Positions 26,464 to 36,732 are shown, numbered from the stretch's first letter. The stretch is DNA of 64,000 nucleotides from Thiomicrorhabdus sp. Kp2 (GCF_000478585.1 NZ_ARWI01000001.1:2480001-2544000); one strand, 5' to 3'. Made by a program: numbers and translations. Notes: a model not told the origin generated them from the letters alone.

Positions 26464-27981
26464 ATGTGCGGTATTATTGGAATTGTATCGGGTTCTGGAA
26501 GTAATGTTAATCAGGAGATTTATGATTCTCTGACTATTTTGCAACATCGTGGCCAGGATGCCGCTGGTATTGTTACTTGTAAAGGTGGGCGTTTTTACCA
26601 GCGTAAAGATAACGGTATGGTTAAAGATGTTTTCCGAACCAGACACATGCGTGATCTGCACGGTAATATGGGTATTGGGCATGTTCGTTATCCAACGGCG
26701 GGCTCATCTTCAAGTGCGGAAGCTCAGCCATTTTATGTAAACTCACCATACGGTATCGCAATGGGCCATAACGGTAACCTTACTAATGCGGATGAAGTTG
26801 CTGAAGAAATTTACCGTACAGACCTTCGTCACCTGAATACAAACTCTGATTCTGAGGTATTACTAAACGTTTTTGCCCATGAGTTAATGCAACATAAAAA
26901 GTTATTCATTGATCAAGAAGATGTCTTTAATGCGGTTCGTGGTGTACATAAACGTGTTAAAGGTGGTTATGCAGCAGTAGGAATTATCTCTACGATTGGT
27001 GTTGTGGGTTTTCGTGATCCTTTTGCATTACGTCCTATTGTGGTTGGTAAGCGTGTTACCGACAACGGCACCGATTACATGATTGCTTCAGAATCGGTTG
27101 CGTTAGGTGGTTTAGGCTTTACCTTAGAAAAAGATTTAGCACCAGGTGAAGCGGTTGTTATTACAGAACAAGGTGATATTTACTACCAGCAGTGTGCTGA
27201 AAACCCTCAATACTCACCGTGTATTTTTGAATATGTTTATTTTGCACGTCCAGACTCTATGATGGATGATATTTCTGTTTATAAATCTCGCCTAAGAATG
27301 GGTGAGAAATTGGCTGAAAAAATCCTACGTGAATGGCCAGACCATGATATTGATGTGGTCATGCCTATTCCAGATACCAGTCGTACTTCGGCATTAGAGT
27401 TGGCTTCAACACTCGATATCCCATATAGAGAAGGTTTAATGAAAAACCGTTATATTGGGCGCACTTTTATTATGCCTGGTCAGCAGTTACGTAAAAAATC
27501 AGTACGTCAAAAACTAAACCCAATTGATTTAGAGTTTGAAGGGAAAAATGTCTTGTTGGTCGATGACTCTATTGTGCGTGGAACAACATCGGGGCAAATC
27601 GTAGAGATGGCTCGAGAAGCAGGAGCAAAAAAAGTGTATTTTGCTTCAGCCGCACCAGCCGTACGATACCCTTATGTTTACGGTATTGATATGCCGTCAG
27701 CTTCTGAGCTGGTTGCTAATGGTAGAACAACCGAAGAGATTGCGGAGTTTATCGGCGCAGATAAATTAATCTACCAGGACTTAGAAGATTTAATTGATGC
27801 CGTTGCTGTAGGGAATGAAAACATTCCTAAATTTGATACCTCTTGTTTCAGTGGCGAATATATTACGGGTGATATAACACCAGAATATTTAGCGTCTTTG
27901 GATACGAGCCGAAATGATACAGCGCAGTCAACAAAGCAAGCGCCAGGGCAGGAAACTGTTGGCTTGTATAATGGTAATTAA
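26464..27981 (+). CDS. purF: Amidophosphoribosyltransferase PurF
   Basis: A 505-residue enzyme for the first committed purine step, making phosphoribosylamine from PRPP and glutamine. The N-terminal MCGIIGIV exposes Cys2 as the glutaminase nucleophile without a propeptide. The PRPP-binding loop [16 protein letters not shown] lies in the C-terminal half. It resembles the E. coli-type enzyme without a cluster-binding propeptide. It is separated from metZ by 15 nt. Confidence 0.97.
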   Translation: MCGIIGIVSGSGSNVNQEIYDSLTILQHRGQDAAGIVTCKGGRFYQRKDNGMVKDVFRTRHMRDLHGNMGIGHVRYPTAGSSSSAEAQPFYVNSPYGIAMGHNGNLTNADEVAEEIYRTDLRHLNTNSDSEVLLNVFAHELMQHKKLFIDQEDVFNAVRGVHKRVKGGYAAVGIISTIGVVGFRDPFALRPIVVGKRVTDNGTDYMIASESVALGGLGFTLEKDLAPGEAVVITEQGDIYYQQCAENPQYSPCIFEYVYFARPDSMMDDISVYKSRLRMGEKLAEKILREWPDHDIDVVMPIPDTSRTSALELASTLDIPYREGLMKNRYIGRTFIMPGQQLRKKSVRQKLNPIDLEFEGKNVLLVDDSIVRGTTSGQIVEMAREAGAKKVYFASAAPAVRYPYVYGIDMPSASELVANGRTTEEIAEFIGADKLIYQDLEDLIDAVAVGNENIPKFDTSCFSGEYITGDITPEYLASLDTSRNDTAQSTKQAPGQETVGLYNGN

Positions 27982-27996
27982 GGTTGATAAATATTC

Positions 27997-29175
27997 ATGA
28001 ATGAATTTGATATTGAAACCTTAGCGATCAGAACAGGTTATCAGCAGACCGCTGAACAGGAGAATAGTGAGGCTATTTTCCCGACTTCTAGCTTTCGTTA
28101 TAAATCGGCAGCGCAAGCTGCTGCGAGGTTTAGTGGTGAAGAGAAGGGAAATGTTTACTCTCGTTTTACTAATCCAACCGTAAGAGCTTTTGAAAACCGT
28201 TTGGCAGCTATGGAAGGCGGTGAGGCTTGTGTTGGTACAGCATCTGGTATGTCTGCTATCTTATCGACTTTTATGGGATTGCTAAAATCTGGCGACCATA
28301 TCGTTTCATCTCAAAGTATTTTTGGTACAACCAAAGTGCTATTCACAAAATATTTAGCTAAGTTTGGGGTTGAGGTAAGTTTTGTATCTCAAACAGAGCT
28401 AGCAGAATGGAAGGTCGCTGTTCAGCCTAATACCAAAGCTCTGTTTTTAGAAACACCTTCAAATCCATTAACGGAAGTAGCGGATTTAGGCGCATTAAGC
28501 GTGCTGGCTAAGAAAAATGATTGTTTGTTGATTGTGGATAATTGCTTCTGCACACCTGTACTACAAAAACCGCTAGAGCAGGGTGCAGATATTGTCATTC
28601 ACTCCGCCACCAAGTTTATTGATGGACAAGGTCGTGGTATTGGCGGGGCTGTGGTTGGGAGTGAAGATTTAATTGAAGAGCATGTCCGTGGTTTTATGCG
28701 TACCGCTGGTCCAACGATGAGTCCTTTCAATGCTTGGGTATTTTTAAAAGGGTTGGAAACTCTACCAGTAAGAATGAAAGCGCATTGCGAAAATGCTGAA
28801 CAGTTGGCAATTTGGCTAGCAGAACATCCAGCCGTCGAACAAGTTTATTATCCAGGATTAGAGTCGCATCCACAATTTGCGCTAGCAAACAAACAGCAAA
28901 AGGCGGGTGGAGGCCTGGTCAGTTTTAAAGTTAAGGGTTCACAGGCTGAGGCTTGGAAGGTAATTGATAGTACTGAAATGTTGTCAATAACTGCTAATTT
29001 AGGTGATGTAAAAACCAGTATTACACATCCAGCCACTACAACACATAGTCGAATTGAACCAGAAGCAAGATTAAAAGCAGGGATTACCGATAATCTAATC
29101 CGTATCTCGGTTGGGTTGGAGTCGATTGAGGATATAAAGAAAGATTTGCAAAAAGGATTGTTGCACTTAGTTTGA
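27997..29175 (+). CDS. metZ: O-succinylhomoserine sulfhydrylase MetZ
   Basis: A 392-residue Cys/Met-metabolism PLP enzyme. The PLP-lysine segment is IHSATKFIDGQGR, with NPLTEVADL and VDNCFCTPVLQKPLEQGAD upstream. It makes homocysteine directly from O-succinylhomoserine and sulfide. The purF-metZ arrangement is typical of Pseudomonas-like gammaproteobacteria. Cystathionine gamma-synthase is the paralogous alternative, but the synteny and GRFSGE-type N-terminus favour MetZ. Confidence 0.88.
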   Translation: MNEFDIETLAIRTGYQQTAEQENSEAIFPTSSFRYKSAAQAAARFSGEEKGNVYSRFTNPTVRAFENRLAAMEGGEACVGTASGMSAILSTFMGLLKSGDHIVSSQSIFGTTKVLFTKYLAKFGVEVSFVSQTELAEWKVAVQPNTKALFLETPSNPLTEVADLGALSVLAKKNDCLLIVDNCFCTPVLQKPLEQGADIVIHSATKFIDGQGRGIGGAVVGSEDLIEEHVRGFMRTAGPTMSPFNAWVFLKGLETLPVRMKAHCENAEQLAIWLAEHPAVEQVYYPGLESHPQFALANKQQKAGGGLVSFKVKGSQAEAWKVIDSTEMLSITANLGDVKTSITHPATTTHSRIEPEARLKAGITDNLIRISVGLESIEDIKKDLQKGLLHLV

Positions 29176-29215
29176 AGTAAAAGCTTGCTGGTTAAGTCAG
29201 CAAGCTTAATCAAAA

Positions 29216-29521
29216 TTAGCGAGGAAGTGGTAACTCTGTGTCTTCACTCTGGCGATAGATAACGCAGATTTTACCAATGGATTGCACTAGTAATGCACCT
29301 GTTTGTTCTAGGATATAGTCTATAATTTGTTTTCTATCATCTCTGTCTGCAGAGGCCATTTTGATTTTAAGAATCTCGTGGTGCTCTAGTGTGCTCTCAA
29401 GCTCTTTCATCAAACTTTCGGTTACACCGTTTGCTCCGATAATAATCATCGGATTGATGTTGTGAGCAATTCCACGCAAAAATTTCTTTTGGTTTGTTGT
29501 TAGTTTTTCAGGTTGGCTCAT
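29216..29521 (-). CDS. yhbY: CRM-domain RNA-binding protein YhbY
   Basis: A 101-residue single CRM domain protein (LTTNQKKFLRGIAHNINPMIIIGANGVTE as the opening region). It binds pre-50S ribosomal particles in E. coli. The ATG at 29521 is chosen with GGAAAA upstream; an in-frame TTG 12 nt earlier is less likely. It is divergent from rlmE, as in many proteobacteria, and a 60-nt AT-rich gap holds both promoters. Confidence 0.93.
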   Translation of the reverse strand: MSQPEKLTTNQKKFLRGIAHNINPMIIIGANGVTESLMKELESTLEHHEILKIKMASADRDDRKQIIDYILEQTGALLVQSIGKICVIYRQSEDTELPLPR

Positions 29522-29587
29522 TGAATTTTCCAATTGAAGTCATTATTAATAATTTAAATTTAGATATATTGTAGTTGAAATCTCATT

Positions 29588-30208
29588 ATGGCGAGAAGTA
29601 AATCGAGTGCAGGTTGGTTAAAAGAGCATTTTGACGACCCTTATGTGTTAAAAGCAAAGCAAGAAGGTTGGCGCTCACGTGCTGTTTATAAGCTTCAAGA
29701 GATTGATGATAAAGATAGACTGTTTAAACCAGGTATGTGTGTTGTTGATTTAGGTGCGGCTCCTGGCGGGTGGTCTCAATGGACAACGCATAAAATTGGC
29801 GTAAAAGGTGAAGTATTTGCTTTAGATATTTTGCCCGTAGAGCCTTTCGCAGGTGTGACTTTTATTCAAGGTGACTTTCGTGAAGATGACGTTTATGAAA
29901 ACTTATTAAATGCACTTGATGGTCGTGATGTCGATGTGGTCATGTCTGACATGGCACCCAATATGAGTGGCAATAAAGGGGTTGATATTCCTAGAGCGAT
30001 GTATCTTGTTGAGCTTTGCGTTGAATTGGCTGATCAAGTCTTAAAGAAAGATGGAGATTTGTTAATGAAGGTTTTTCAGGGTGAAGGCTATAACGAGTTA
30101 ATGAATAACTTGAAGTCTAAATACACTAAAGTTATTACTAGGAAGCCAGATGCTTCCAGGGCAAGAAGTAAAGAGATTTATCTTTTAGCTCGGGGCAAAA
30201 AAGCATAG
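29588..30208 (+). CDS. rlmE: 23S rRNA (uridine-2552-2'-O)-methyltransferase RlmE
   Basis: A 206-residue FtsJ/RrmJ methyltransferase. The SAM motif is VVDLGAAPGGWSQW. The catalytic K-D-K-E tetrad segments include RSRAVYKLQEID, SDMAPNMSG, LMKVFQGEG and RSKEIYLLA. It methylates U2552 late in 50S assembly. It precedes ftsH as in E. coli (rrmJ-ftsH). Confidence 0.96.
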   Translation: MARSKSSAGWLKEHFDDPYVLKAKQEGWRSRAVYKLQEIDDKDRLFKPGMCVVDLGAAPGGWSQWTTHKIGVKGEVFALDILPVEPFAGVTFIQGDFREDDVYENLLNALDGRDVDVVMSDMAPNMSGNKGVDIPRAMYLVELCVELADQVLKKDGDLLMKVFQGEGYNELMNNLKSKYTKVITRKPDASRARSKEIYLLARGKKA

Positions 30209-30288
30209 TTATTATTAGAAAGTTTAATTGTCTATAAAATATGTTTATGGCAGAATGTGTTAAAATAATTCTATAAAAAACTGATAGG

Positions 30289-30342
30289 ATTGTCCTTATG
30301 GTTAAATAACCATGGGACAATGAGAAAGTAAGGTTAACCATG
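30289..30342 (+). promoter_or_regulatory. ftsH leader with hairpin and competing start-codon pairing
   Basis: A near-perfect hairpin lies 19 nt before ftsH: ATTGTCC (30289-30295) pairs with GGACAAT (30315-30321), and ATGGTTA (30298-30304) pairs with TAACCAT (30307-30313). The left inner arm extended by one base, ATGGTTAA (30298-30305), is also exactly complementary to TTAACCAT (30334-30341), which covers the start of the ftsH ATG. Two mutually exclusive folds are therefore possible, one exposing and one masking the start. No T-run follows the hairpin. Confidence 0.5.
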
Positions 30343-32313
30343 AAAAATGATATGTTAAAAAACGTACTGATTTGGACTGTAGTGGCAATGGTGCTAATGT
30401 CTGTATTCAATCACTTTAGTACGCAAGGCCAAGGTTCGTCTAGTCGTCTAGATTACTCAGAATTTATTGAGCAAGTACATCAAGGGCAAGTTAGTAAGGT
30501 CTCAATTGAGGGCGCAACGATTCGTGGTGTCTATATGAATGGTGATGCTTTTACTACTTATAATCCAGGTGACCCTGGTTTAATGGGTGACTTGCTTGAC
30601 AATCAAGTTAAGGTAAGTGCGCAGCCACCTGAGCAGCAAAGTGTCTTGATGCAAATCTTTATCTCTTGGTTCCCTATGCTTCTGTTGATTGCTGTCTGGA
30701 TCTTCTTTATGCGCTCTGTCGGTGGTGGTATGGGCGGTAAAGGTGGTCCAATGTCATTTGGTAAAAGTAAGGCAAGAATGCTGACCGATGATCAAAACAA
30801 AGTGACGCTAGATGATGTTGCTGGTGCGGATGAAGCCAAACAAGAAGTGGGTGAAATTGTTGATTTTTTAAGAGATCCAAGTAAGTACCAAAACTTAGGT
30901 GGTAGTATTCCGCGTGGCGTATTGATGGTGGGCCCACCAGGTACAGGTAAAACTTTATTAGCGAAAGCTATTGCTGGTGAAGCAAAAGTGCCTTTCTTTA
31001 CGATTTCGGGTTCTGATTTTGTAGAAATGTTTGTTGGTGTTGGTGCCTCACGTGTTCGTGACATGTTTGAACAAGCCAAAGCACACGCTCCTTGTATTAT
31101 TTTTATAGATGAAATTGATGCGGTAGGTCGTAGTCGTGGTTCAGGTATGGGCGGCGGCAATGATGAACGTGAACAAACTTTGAACCAAATGTTGGTTGAA
31201 ATGGATGGTTTTGAAGGGAATGAAGGGGTTATTGTCATTGCAGCCACTAACCGTGCTGATGTTTTAGATCCTGCTTTACTTCGTCCAGGTCGTTTTGACA
31301 GACAGGTAACGGTTGGCTTACCTGATATTCGTGGTCGTGAGCAAATTTTAAAAGTTCATATGCGAAAGGTGCCATTGGCAGACGATGTTGAGCCATCTTA
31401 TATTGCTCGTGGTACACCAGGTTTTTCGGGTGCGGATTTAGCGAACCTAGTGAATGAAGCCGCTCTATTTGCAGCGCGTAATAATGACAAATTAGTTACA
31501 CAAAAACACTTTGAAAAAGCCAAAGACAAAATTCTTATGGGTGTTGAGCGTAAGAGCATGGTGATGAGTGAGAAAGAGCGTCGTATGACGGCTTATCACG
31601 AGGCAGGTCACGCGATTGTTGGCTGGATAGTTCCAGAGCATGATCCTGTTTATAAAGTCAGTATTATGCCTCGTGGTAGAGCGTTAGGCGTTACCATGTA
31701 CCTTCCTGAAGAAGATAGTTATAGTTACAGTAAACGTAAGCTTGAAAGCCAGTTGTCAAGTTTATATGGTGGGCGTATTGCTGAAGAAATTATTTATGGC
31801 CCTGACGCCGTTACAACAGGGGCAAGTAATGATATTGAGCGCGCCACCTCTATTGCCCGTAATATGGTAACTAAGTGGGGATTGTCTGATAACTTAGGGC
31901 CTTTAATGTACGAAGAGGACGATAAGGGTGGTTTTATGGGTACCTCTCGTAATGCCAATGTTTCTGGTGAAATTTCAAAAGAAATTGATCATGAGATTCG
32001 TAATCTGATAGATCGAAACTATAAAAGAGCTACAGATATCTTAACTGAGCATTCTAAAGAGTTGGAGTTGATGACTGAAGCGTTAATGCAGTATGAAACG
32101 ATTGACGCAGAGCAAATCAAGAATATTATGGAAGGTCGTCCAGCTGGTGAGCCAAAAGGTTGGGGAGATTCTGATGATAAAGATTCTGGTTCGTCAATGA
32201 GTGCATCGGATGATTCCACAGAGGAAAATCATAAAACAGATGATATGGTTAAAGATGATTTAAGTGGTGATGGATCTGCTAAAGATTCAGAAGGTGAGCC
32301 AAAACTTCATTAA
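30340..32313 (+). CDS. ftsH: ATP-dependent membrane zinc protease FtsH
   Basis: A 657-residue AAA+ protease. TM1 is about residues 5-23, a small periplasmic domain follows, and TM2 is about 104-125. The AAA domain has Walker A GPPGTGKT (198-205), Walker [10 protein letters not shown], and an SRH ending in RPGRFDRQ. The protease active site is HEAGH (420-424). The C-terminal tail (about 605-657) is acidic and Ser-rich. It degrades membrane and regulatory proteins. The leader hairpin upstream and a strong terminator downstream make it a single unit or the end of an rlmE-ftsH unit. Confidence 0.97.
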   Translation: MKNDMLKNVLIWTVVAMVLMSVFNHFSTQGQGSSSRLDYSEFIEQVHQGQVSKVSIEGATIRGVYMNGDAFTTYNPGDPGLMGDLLDNQVKVSAQPPEQQSVLMQIFISWFPMLLLIAVWIFFMRSVGGGMGGKGGPMSFGKSKARMLTDDQNKVTLDDVAGADEAKQEVGEIVDFLRDPSKYQNLGGSIPRGVLMVGPPGTGKTLLAKAIAGEAKVPFFTISGSDFVEMFVGVGASRVRDMFEQAKAHAPCIIFIDEIDAVGRSRGSGMGGGNDEREQTLNQMLVEMDGFEGNEGVIVIAATNRADVLDPALLRPGRFDRQVTVGLPDIRGREQILKVHMRKVPLADDVEPSYIARGTPGFSGADLANLVNEAALFAARNNDKLVTQKHFEKAKDKILMGVERKSMVMSEKERRMTAYHEAGHAIVGWIVPEHDPVYKVSIMPRGRALGVTMYLPEEDSYSYSKRKLESQLSSLYGGRIAEEIIYGPDAVTTGASNDIERATSIARNMVTKWGLSDNLGPLMYEEDDKGGFMGTSRNANVSGEISKEIDHEIRNLIDRNYKRATDILTEHSKELELMTEALMQYETIDAEQIKNIMEGRPAGEPKGWGDSDDKDSGSSMSASDDSTEENHKTDDMVKDDLSGDGSAKDSEGEPKLH

Positions 32314-32331
32314 TGGATTATATCGTTGTGT

Positions 32332-32360
32332 AAAAACCCCGTTTTTCGGGGTTTTTTTTT
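32332..32360 (+). terminator. Rho-independent terminator after ftsH
   Basis: AAAACCCCG (32333-32341) pairs with CGGGGTTTT (32347-32355) around a T5 loop and continues into a T9 run. Confidence 0.93.
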
Positions 32361-32387
32361 GAACCTATTAAACTTGGAAGTACATGT

Positions 32388-33224
32388 ATGTTTGATTTGC
32401 ATGATGAGATATTAAAAGTAAATGTTACCAGGCCTGGTATGCCTCTTGTAATGGGGATATTGAATGTGACTCCTGATTCATTTTCGGATGGTGGGAATTA
32501 CGTTAATCAGCAAATTATCGAGTCTAGAGTTCTGCAGATGATTGAAGAAGGTGTTGATATTATTGATATTGGCGGCGAATCTACCAGGCCTGGTGCTGAA
32601 AAAGTCTCTTTAGAGGTTGAACTGCAAAGAGTTATTCCTGTTATTGAGTGGATTAAATCACGTTTTGAGATACCTATTTCCATAGATACTTATAAAACTG
32701 AAGTAATGGCTGAGGCTATTTCAAGAGGTGTTGACATTGTTAATGATGTTAATGCTTTACAGTCAGAAGGCGCTATGCAAATCGTAGCTGAGTCAGATGT
32801 TACCGTCTGTATTATGCATAAAAAAGGTTGCCCAGAAGATATGCAAAATGCGCCTGAATATGGTGATGTTGTTATTGAGGTTCGAGATTTTTTACTGGAT
32901 CGCGCACAAGCGTGTGAGGCGGCTGGTATTTCAAAAAATAAAATTATCATCGATCCAGGGTTTGGCTTTGGTAAGACTTTGGCGCATAATACGCAGCTGT
33001 TTAATGAACTGTCAGATTTTATTGAGCTTGATTATCCTCTGTTGGTTGGAGTATCTCGTAAGAGGATGATTGGCGAGATGCTAGATAATGCTCCTGTAGA
33101 GAAGCGTTTACATGGTAGTGTTGCTGCCGCTGTACTCGCTGGAATGAAAGGGGCTAGTGTGGTGAGAGTGCATGACGTTGCCTCTACTGTTGAGTCTCTT
33201 AAGGTGATTTCACAGTTAGTTTGA
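32388..33224 (+). CDS. folP: Dihydropteroate synthase FolP
   Basis: A 278-residue TIM barrel that joins p-aminobenzoate and dihydropterin pyrophosphate, the sulfonamide target. GILNVTPDSFSDGG and GGESTRPGA are present, plus DPGFGFGKT near the pterin site and SRKRMIG for phosphate binding. Two perfect copies of the iterated palindrome lie in the gene; the second encodes the STRPG of the conserved loop. glmM follows. Confidence 0.96.
   Translation: MFDLHDEILKVNVTRPGMPLVMGILNVTPDSFSDGGNYVNQQIIESRVLQMIEEGVDIIDIGGESTRPGAEKVSLEVELQRVIPVIEWIKSRFEIPISIDTYKTEVMAEAISRGVDIVNDVNALQSEGAMQIVAESDVTVCIMHKKGCPEDMQNAPEYGDVVIEVRDFLLDRAQACEAAGISKNKIIIDPGFGFGKTLAHNTQLFNELSDFIELDYPLLVGVSRKRMIGEMLDNAPVEKRLHGSVAAAVLAGMKGASVVRVHDVASTVESLKVISQLV
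32427..32438. repeat. Iterated palindrome inside folP, first copy
   Basis: A perfect 12-mer near the folP 5' end, encoding TRPG (V-T-R-P-G-M), outside the conserved core. Confidence 0.9.
32583..32594. repeat. Iterated palindrome inside folP, second copy
   Basis: A perfect 12-mer encoding TRPG within the conserved GGESTRPGA substrate loop of dihydropteroate synthase. Confidence 0.9.
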
Positions 33225-33249
33225 TGACGGGTAGTGATAGGTGTTGAAT

Positions 33250-34587
33250 ATGAGTGTAGTACAAAAGAAATACTTCGGTACAGATGGTATCCGAAACAGG
33301 GTTGGTTCAGGTATGATTCGCCCAGACCAAATTCTGAAGCTTGGTTGGGCTACTGGTAAAGTCATGAAGGCTCGTGGAGAGAGTCGGGTGATGATTGGTA
33401 AAGACACTCGAATATCAGGCTATATGTTTGAATCTGCTTTAGAAGCAGGTTTTATCGCTGCAGGTATTGATGTTTGGTTGCTTGGTCCAATGCCAACACC
33501 GGCTGTTGCTTATCTTACCCAGACTTTTCACGCTGATGCGGGGATTGTCATCAGTGCTTCTCATAATCCACATCACGATAACGGCATTAAATTTTTTTCA
33601 TCTCAAGGTAAAAAAATTAGTGATGAAATAGAACTTGCTGTAGAAGCTGCATTTGAAGAAGAGATTGAAGTTGTTCCGTCTGAACAGTTGGGTAAGGCAA
33701 GGCGCATTGAAGATGCCGCTGGACGTTATATTGAATTTTGTAAAAGTACTTTTTATGCACCAGTGAAATTAGATGGTTTTAAAATTGTTTTAGACTGTTC
33801 ACATGGAGCAACATACCATATTGCGCCTCATGTGTTTGAGGAGCTTGGTGCAGAAGTTATTACGATTGGCGCTGAGCCTAATGGTATCAATATTAACCAA
33901 AAGTGCGGTGCAACCCATCTTGAAGCTTTGCAGGACGAGGTGGTTAAACGAAGTGCGGATTTAGGCATCGCTTTTGATGGCGATGGGGATCGAGTCATGA
34001 TGGTTGAGTCGAGTGGCAAAGTTGTAGATGGTGATTTGATTCTTTACATTTTGGCCACTCAGTCTAACTTTGATGTGCCTGGGGTGGTCGGTACTGTTAT
34101 GAGTAATCTAGGTGTAGAAAATGCCTTAAAAGCCAAAGGTATAAGGTTTGAACGCTCATTAGTTGGTGATCGCTACGTCATGCAGAAATTGGTTGAAAAT
34201 AACTGGAATTACGGTGCAGAGCCTTCTGGTCATGTGTTGTGCTTAAATAAGACGTCAACGGGTGATGGAATTGTGGCGGCATTGCAAATAATGTCTGCAA
34301 TTGTGTCTTCAGGTAAGACATTGTCTGAATTAACTTCAGAAGTCGATTTTTACCCACAGGTTTTAAAAAATCAAGTGGTCGATGATGCTCAGAAAATTAT
34401 GCAGAGTATAGGGTTGCAAAACGCAATTAATGAAGCAGAACAACGTCTTGCGGATGAGGGGCGAGTTTTGGTTCGCGCATCAGGTACAGAGCCACTTATT
34501 CGTGTAATGATTGAGGGGGCTGATGCTGCTTTAGTTGAATCATTGGCGAATGAGCTAATTAATGTAGTGAAATCAGAAATTTCATAA
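33250..34587 (+). CDS. glmM: Phosphoglucosamine mutase GlmM
   Basis: A 445-residue mutase that converts glucosamine-6-P to glucosamine-1-P for UDP-GlcNAc. The ATG at 33250 (MSVVQKKYFGTDGIR) is chosen; GTG and TTG codons 9 and 6 nt upstream are in frame but less likely. The phospho-Ser loop is ISASHNPHHDNG, the metal loop AFDGDGDRVM, and the C-terminal phosphate site VRASGTEPLIR. The length equals the E. coli enzyme. Confidence 0.96.
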   Translation: MSVVQKKYFGTDGIRNRVGSGMIRPDQILKLGWATGKVMKARGESRVMIGKDTRISGYMFESALEAGFIAAGIDVWLLGPMPTPAVAYLTQTFHADAGIVISASHNPHHDNGIKFFSSQGKKISDEIELAVEAAFEEEIEVVPSEQLGKARRIEDAAGRYIEFCKSTFYAPVKLDGFKIVLDCSHGATYHIAPHVFEELGAEVITIGAEPNGININQKCGATHLEALQDEVVKRSADLGIAFDGDGDRVMMVESSGKVVDGDLILYILATQSNFDVPGVVGTVMSNLGVENALKAKGIRFERSLVGDRYVMQKLVENNWNYGAEPSGHVLCLNKTSTGDGIVAALQIMSAIVSSGKTLSELTSEVDFYPQVLKNQVVDDAQKIMQSIGLQNAINEAEQRLADEGRVLVRASGTEPLIRVMIEGADAALVESLANELINVVKSEIS

Positions 34588-34654
34588 AAATGCAATATTG
34601 TTTTTCACAAAAGAAAACGCTAATATTGTAAAACTTTTGTGTTGGAGATTAGTA

Positions 34655-35410
34655 ATGAGAAAGCCATTTGTCGCAGGGAACTGGAAAATGCATGGTTCAA
34701 AAGCGTCCATCTTGAGCTTAGTAACTGGTTTGAATGCTCAAGCTAGCGAGCTTGGTGACGTTGATGTTGCTGTTTGTCCACCTGCTATTTATATAGATTA
34801 TACTAACCGTACCCTAGCGGGTAATGGTATTTCTGTTGGTGCTCAGAATATGGCAGAAGAGCCAGTTCAAGGTGCGTTTACAGGTGAAATCTCTGCTGAG
34901 ATGTTAAAGGATTTTGACTGTTCTTATGTCATTCTAGGTCATTCAGAACGCCGTGCAATTTACGGTGAAACAGATTCTGAAATTGCTACTAAAGTTCAGG
35001 TCGCTCTATCTGCAAACGTCACACCTATTCTTTGTGTAGGCGAAACGCTTGATGAACGTGAGTCAGGAGTGATGCAGCAAGTGATTGCTACTCAGCTTGA
35101 TGCGGTTTTAGCCGTTGTAGGTATTGATGCTTTTACAGACATTGTCATTGCCTATGAACCTGTTTGGGCGATTGGAACAGGGGTTACAGCCTCACCAGCA
35201 CAGGCACAAGAAGTGCATGCATTTATTCGTGGCAAATTAGCTGGGTTAAATCCAGTTGTTGCTGAAAAAGTTATTATTCAATACGGTGGAAGTGTGAAAC
35301 CAGACAACGCAAAAGAGTTGTTTGGACAAGCGGATATCGATGGTGGATTGATTGGCGGTGCTTCATTAAACGCTAATGATTTCATCGCAATTTGTAAAGC
35401 GGCGGGCTAA
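34655..35410 (+). CDS. tpiA: Triosephosphate isomerase TpiA
   Basis: A 251-residue TIM barrel. The catalytic Lys is in AGNWKMHG, His in [10 protein letters not shown], and Glu in [11 protein letters not shown]. The ATG at 34655 has a GGAG Shine-Dalgarno at 34644 and matches the family N-terminus; the longer in-frame reading from 34598 adds 19 unrelated residues. secG starts 2 nt after the stop. Confidence 0.96.
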   Translation: MRKPFVAGNWKMHGSKASILSLVTGLNAQASELGDVDVAVCPPAIYIDYTNRTLAGNGISVGAQNMAEEPVQGAFTGEISAEMLKDFDCSYVILGHSERRAIYGETDSEIATKVQVALSANVTPILCVGETLDERESGVMQQVIATQLDAVLAVVGIDAFTDIVIAYEPVWAIGTGVTASPAQAQEVHAFIRGKLAGLNPVVAEKVIIQYGGSVKPDNAKELFGQADIDGGLIGGASLNANDFIAICKAAG

Positions 35411-35412
35411 TC

Positions 35413-35730
35413 ATGTTTGGAATTGTATTAACAATACATTTAATTATTGCATTAATACTGATTGCACTTGTTCTTGTGCAACATGGTAAAGGTGCTGATG
35501 CTGGTGCAAATTTTGGCGGCGGCGGTTCATCACAATCAGTTTTCGGTAGCTCTGGTTCTGCAACCTTTTTGTCTCGTATGACAGCAGTCGTTGCAACTAT
35601 TTTCTTTATTACAAGTTTAGTTTTGGCTTATATCGGAAGCCAGCAAGCTAAAGGGTATCAAAGTGTGACACAAGCACCAATTGAAGCTAAGGTTGAAGAA
35701 GAAACTAAAGCTCCTGTAGTACCTGAATAA
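35413..35730 (+). CDS. secG: Preprotein translocase subunit SecG
   Basis: A 105-residue inner-membrane subunit of SecYEG. Two hydrophobic helices (about 2-22 and 52-75) flank the conserved [18 protein letters not shown] loop, where the usual [12 protein letters not shown] segment is also visible. The C-terminal tail is acidic. The tpiA-secG-tRNA-Leu-nuo order is conserved in many beta- and gammaproteobacteria. Confidence 0.95.
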   Translation: MFGIVLTIHLIIALILIALVLVQHGKGADAGANFGGGGSSQSVFGSSGSATFLSRMTAVVATIFFITSLVLAYIGSQQAKGYQSVTQAPIEAKVEEETKAPVVPE

Positions 35731-35739
35731 ACACATTTA

Positions 35740-35824
35740 GCCGATGTGGTGAAATTGGTAGACACGCTATCTTGAGGGGGTAGTGGCGAAAGCTGTGCCG
35801 GTTCGACTCCGGCCATCGGCACCA
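35740..35824 (+). tRNA. tRNA-Leu(GAG)
   Basis: An 85-nt class II tRNA with encoded CCA. The acceptor 5' strand GCCGATG pairs with CATCGGC. The anticodon stem-loop is CTATC-TTGAGGG-GGTAG with anticodon GAG. A short variable arm and a T arm CCGGTTCGACTCCGG are present. It lies between secG and nuoA. Confidence 0.97.
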
Positions 35825-35833
35825 TATTTATAT

Positions 35834-35855
35834 ATTACTGCAATGTTGCAGTAAT
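35834..35855. other. 22-nt hairpin between tRNA-Leu and nuoA
   Basis: Perfect 10-bp arms ATTACTGCAA and TTGCAGTAAT are separated by TG, 9 nt after the tRNA. No T-run follows, so it is more likely a processing or mRNA-stability element, or an operator for nuo, than an intrinsic terminator. Confidence 0.5.
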
Positions 35856-35885
35856 CAATTAAACGCTAGACGAGGTCTAAAACCC

Positions 35886-36242
35886 ATGCTAGAAAACTAT
35901 CTTCCAGTCCTAGTATTTATTGTTCTAGGAACCCTTTTTGGGGTTGGCCCTATTTTAATCGGTTACCTATTGGGGCCGCAAAAACCTGATTCAGAAAAAA
36001 ACTCTCCCTATGAGTGTGGATTTGAAGCTTTTGAAGATGCTCGTATGAAGTTTGATGTACGTTTCTATCTTGTAGCAATCTTGTTTATTATTTTCGACTT
36101 GGAAATTGCATTCCTATTTCCGTGGGCTATTGTGCTTGATGAAGTGGGCACATTTGGTTTATTAGCAATGGGTGTGTTTTTGTCACTATTAGTCGTTGGT
36201 TTTATTTACGAGTGGAAAAAAGGAGCGCTTGAATGGGAGTAG
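35886..36242 (+). CDS. nuoA: NADH-quinone oxidoreductase subunit A
   Basis: A 118-residue membrane subunit of complex I with three helices. The conserved [20 protein letters not shown] loop and [16 protein letters not shown] segment are present. First gene of a complete nuoA-N operon. Its end overlaps nuoB by 10 nt. Confidence 0.96.
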   Translation: MLENYLPVLVFIVLGTLFGVGPILIGYLLGPQKPDSEKNSPYECGFEAFEDARMKFDVRFYLVAILFIIFDLEIAFLFPWAIVLDEVGTFGLLAMGVFLSLLVVGFIYEWKKGALEWE

Positions 36243-36709
36243 AAGGCGTTTTAAAAGAAGGGGTTGTTACCACTTCTGCTGATAAATTAATTAACTGGGC
36301 TAGAACAGGTTCGTTATGGCCAATGACGTTTGGTTTGGCTTGTTGTGCCGTTGAGATGATGCATGCAGGTGCTTCACGTTATGATTTAGACCGTTTTGGG
36401 ATTATTTTTAGACCTAGTCCGCGTCAGTCTGATGTGATGGTTGTTGCAGGAACTCTTGTAAACAAAATGGCTCCAGCCTTACGTAAAGTATATGATCAGA
36501 TGGCAGAACCACGTTGGGTAATTTCAATGGGTTCATGTGCCAATGGTGGTGGTTACTACCACTACTCGTACTCTGTTGTAAGAGGGTGTGACCGAATTGT
36601 ACCCGTTGATGTATACGTTCCAGGTTGTCCACCAACTGCAGAAGCTCTGTTATACGGAATTATTCAGTTACAGAATAAGATTAAACGTACTAACACGATT
36701 GCTAGATAA
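36233..36709 (+). CDS. nuoB: NADH-quinone oxidoreductase subunit B
   Basis: A 158-residue subunit holding cluster N2 at the quinone site. Cluster cysteines are in [20 protein letters not shown] and [10 protein letters not shown]. The overlap with nuoA implies translational coupling. Confidence 0.97.
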   Translation: MGVEGVLKEGVVTTSADKLINWARTGSLWPMTFGLACCAVEMMHAGASRYDLDRFGIIFRPSPRQSDVMVVAGTLVNKMAPALRKVYDQMAEPRWVISMGSCANGGGYYHYSYSVVRGCDRIVPVDVYVPGCPPTAEALLYGIIQLQNKIKRTNTIAR

Positions 36710-36732
36710 GAAATAAGAAAGTAGACATTACT

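Noticed and set aside
34598-34654. Longer N-terminus for TpiA
   Set aside because: The added 19 residues do not match the family and the GGAG site serves the ATG at 34655.
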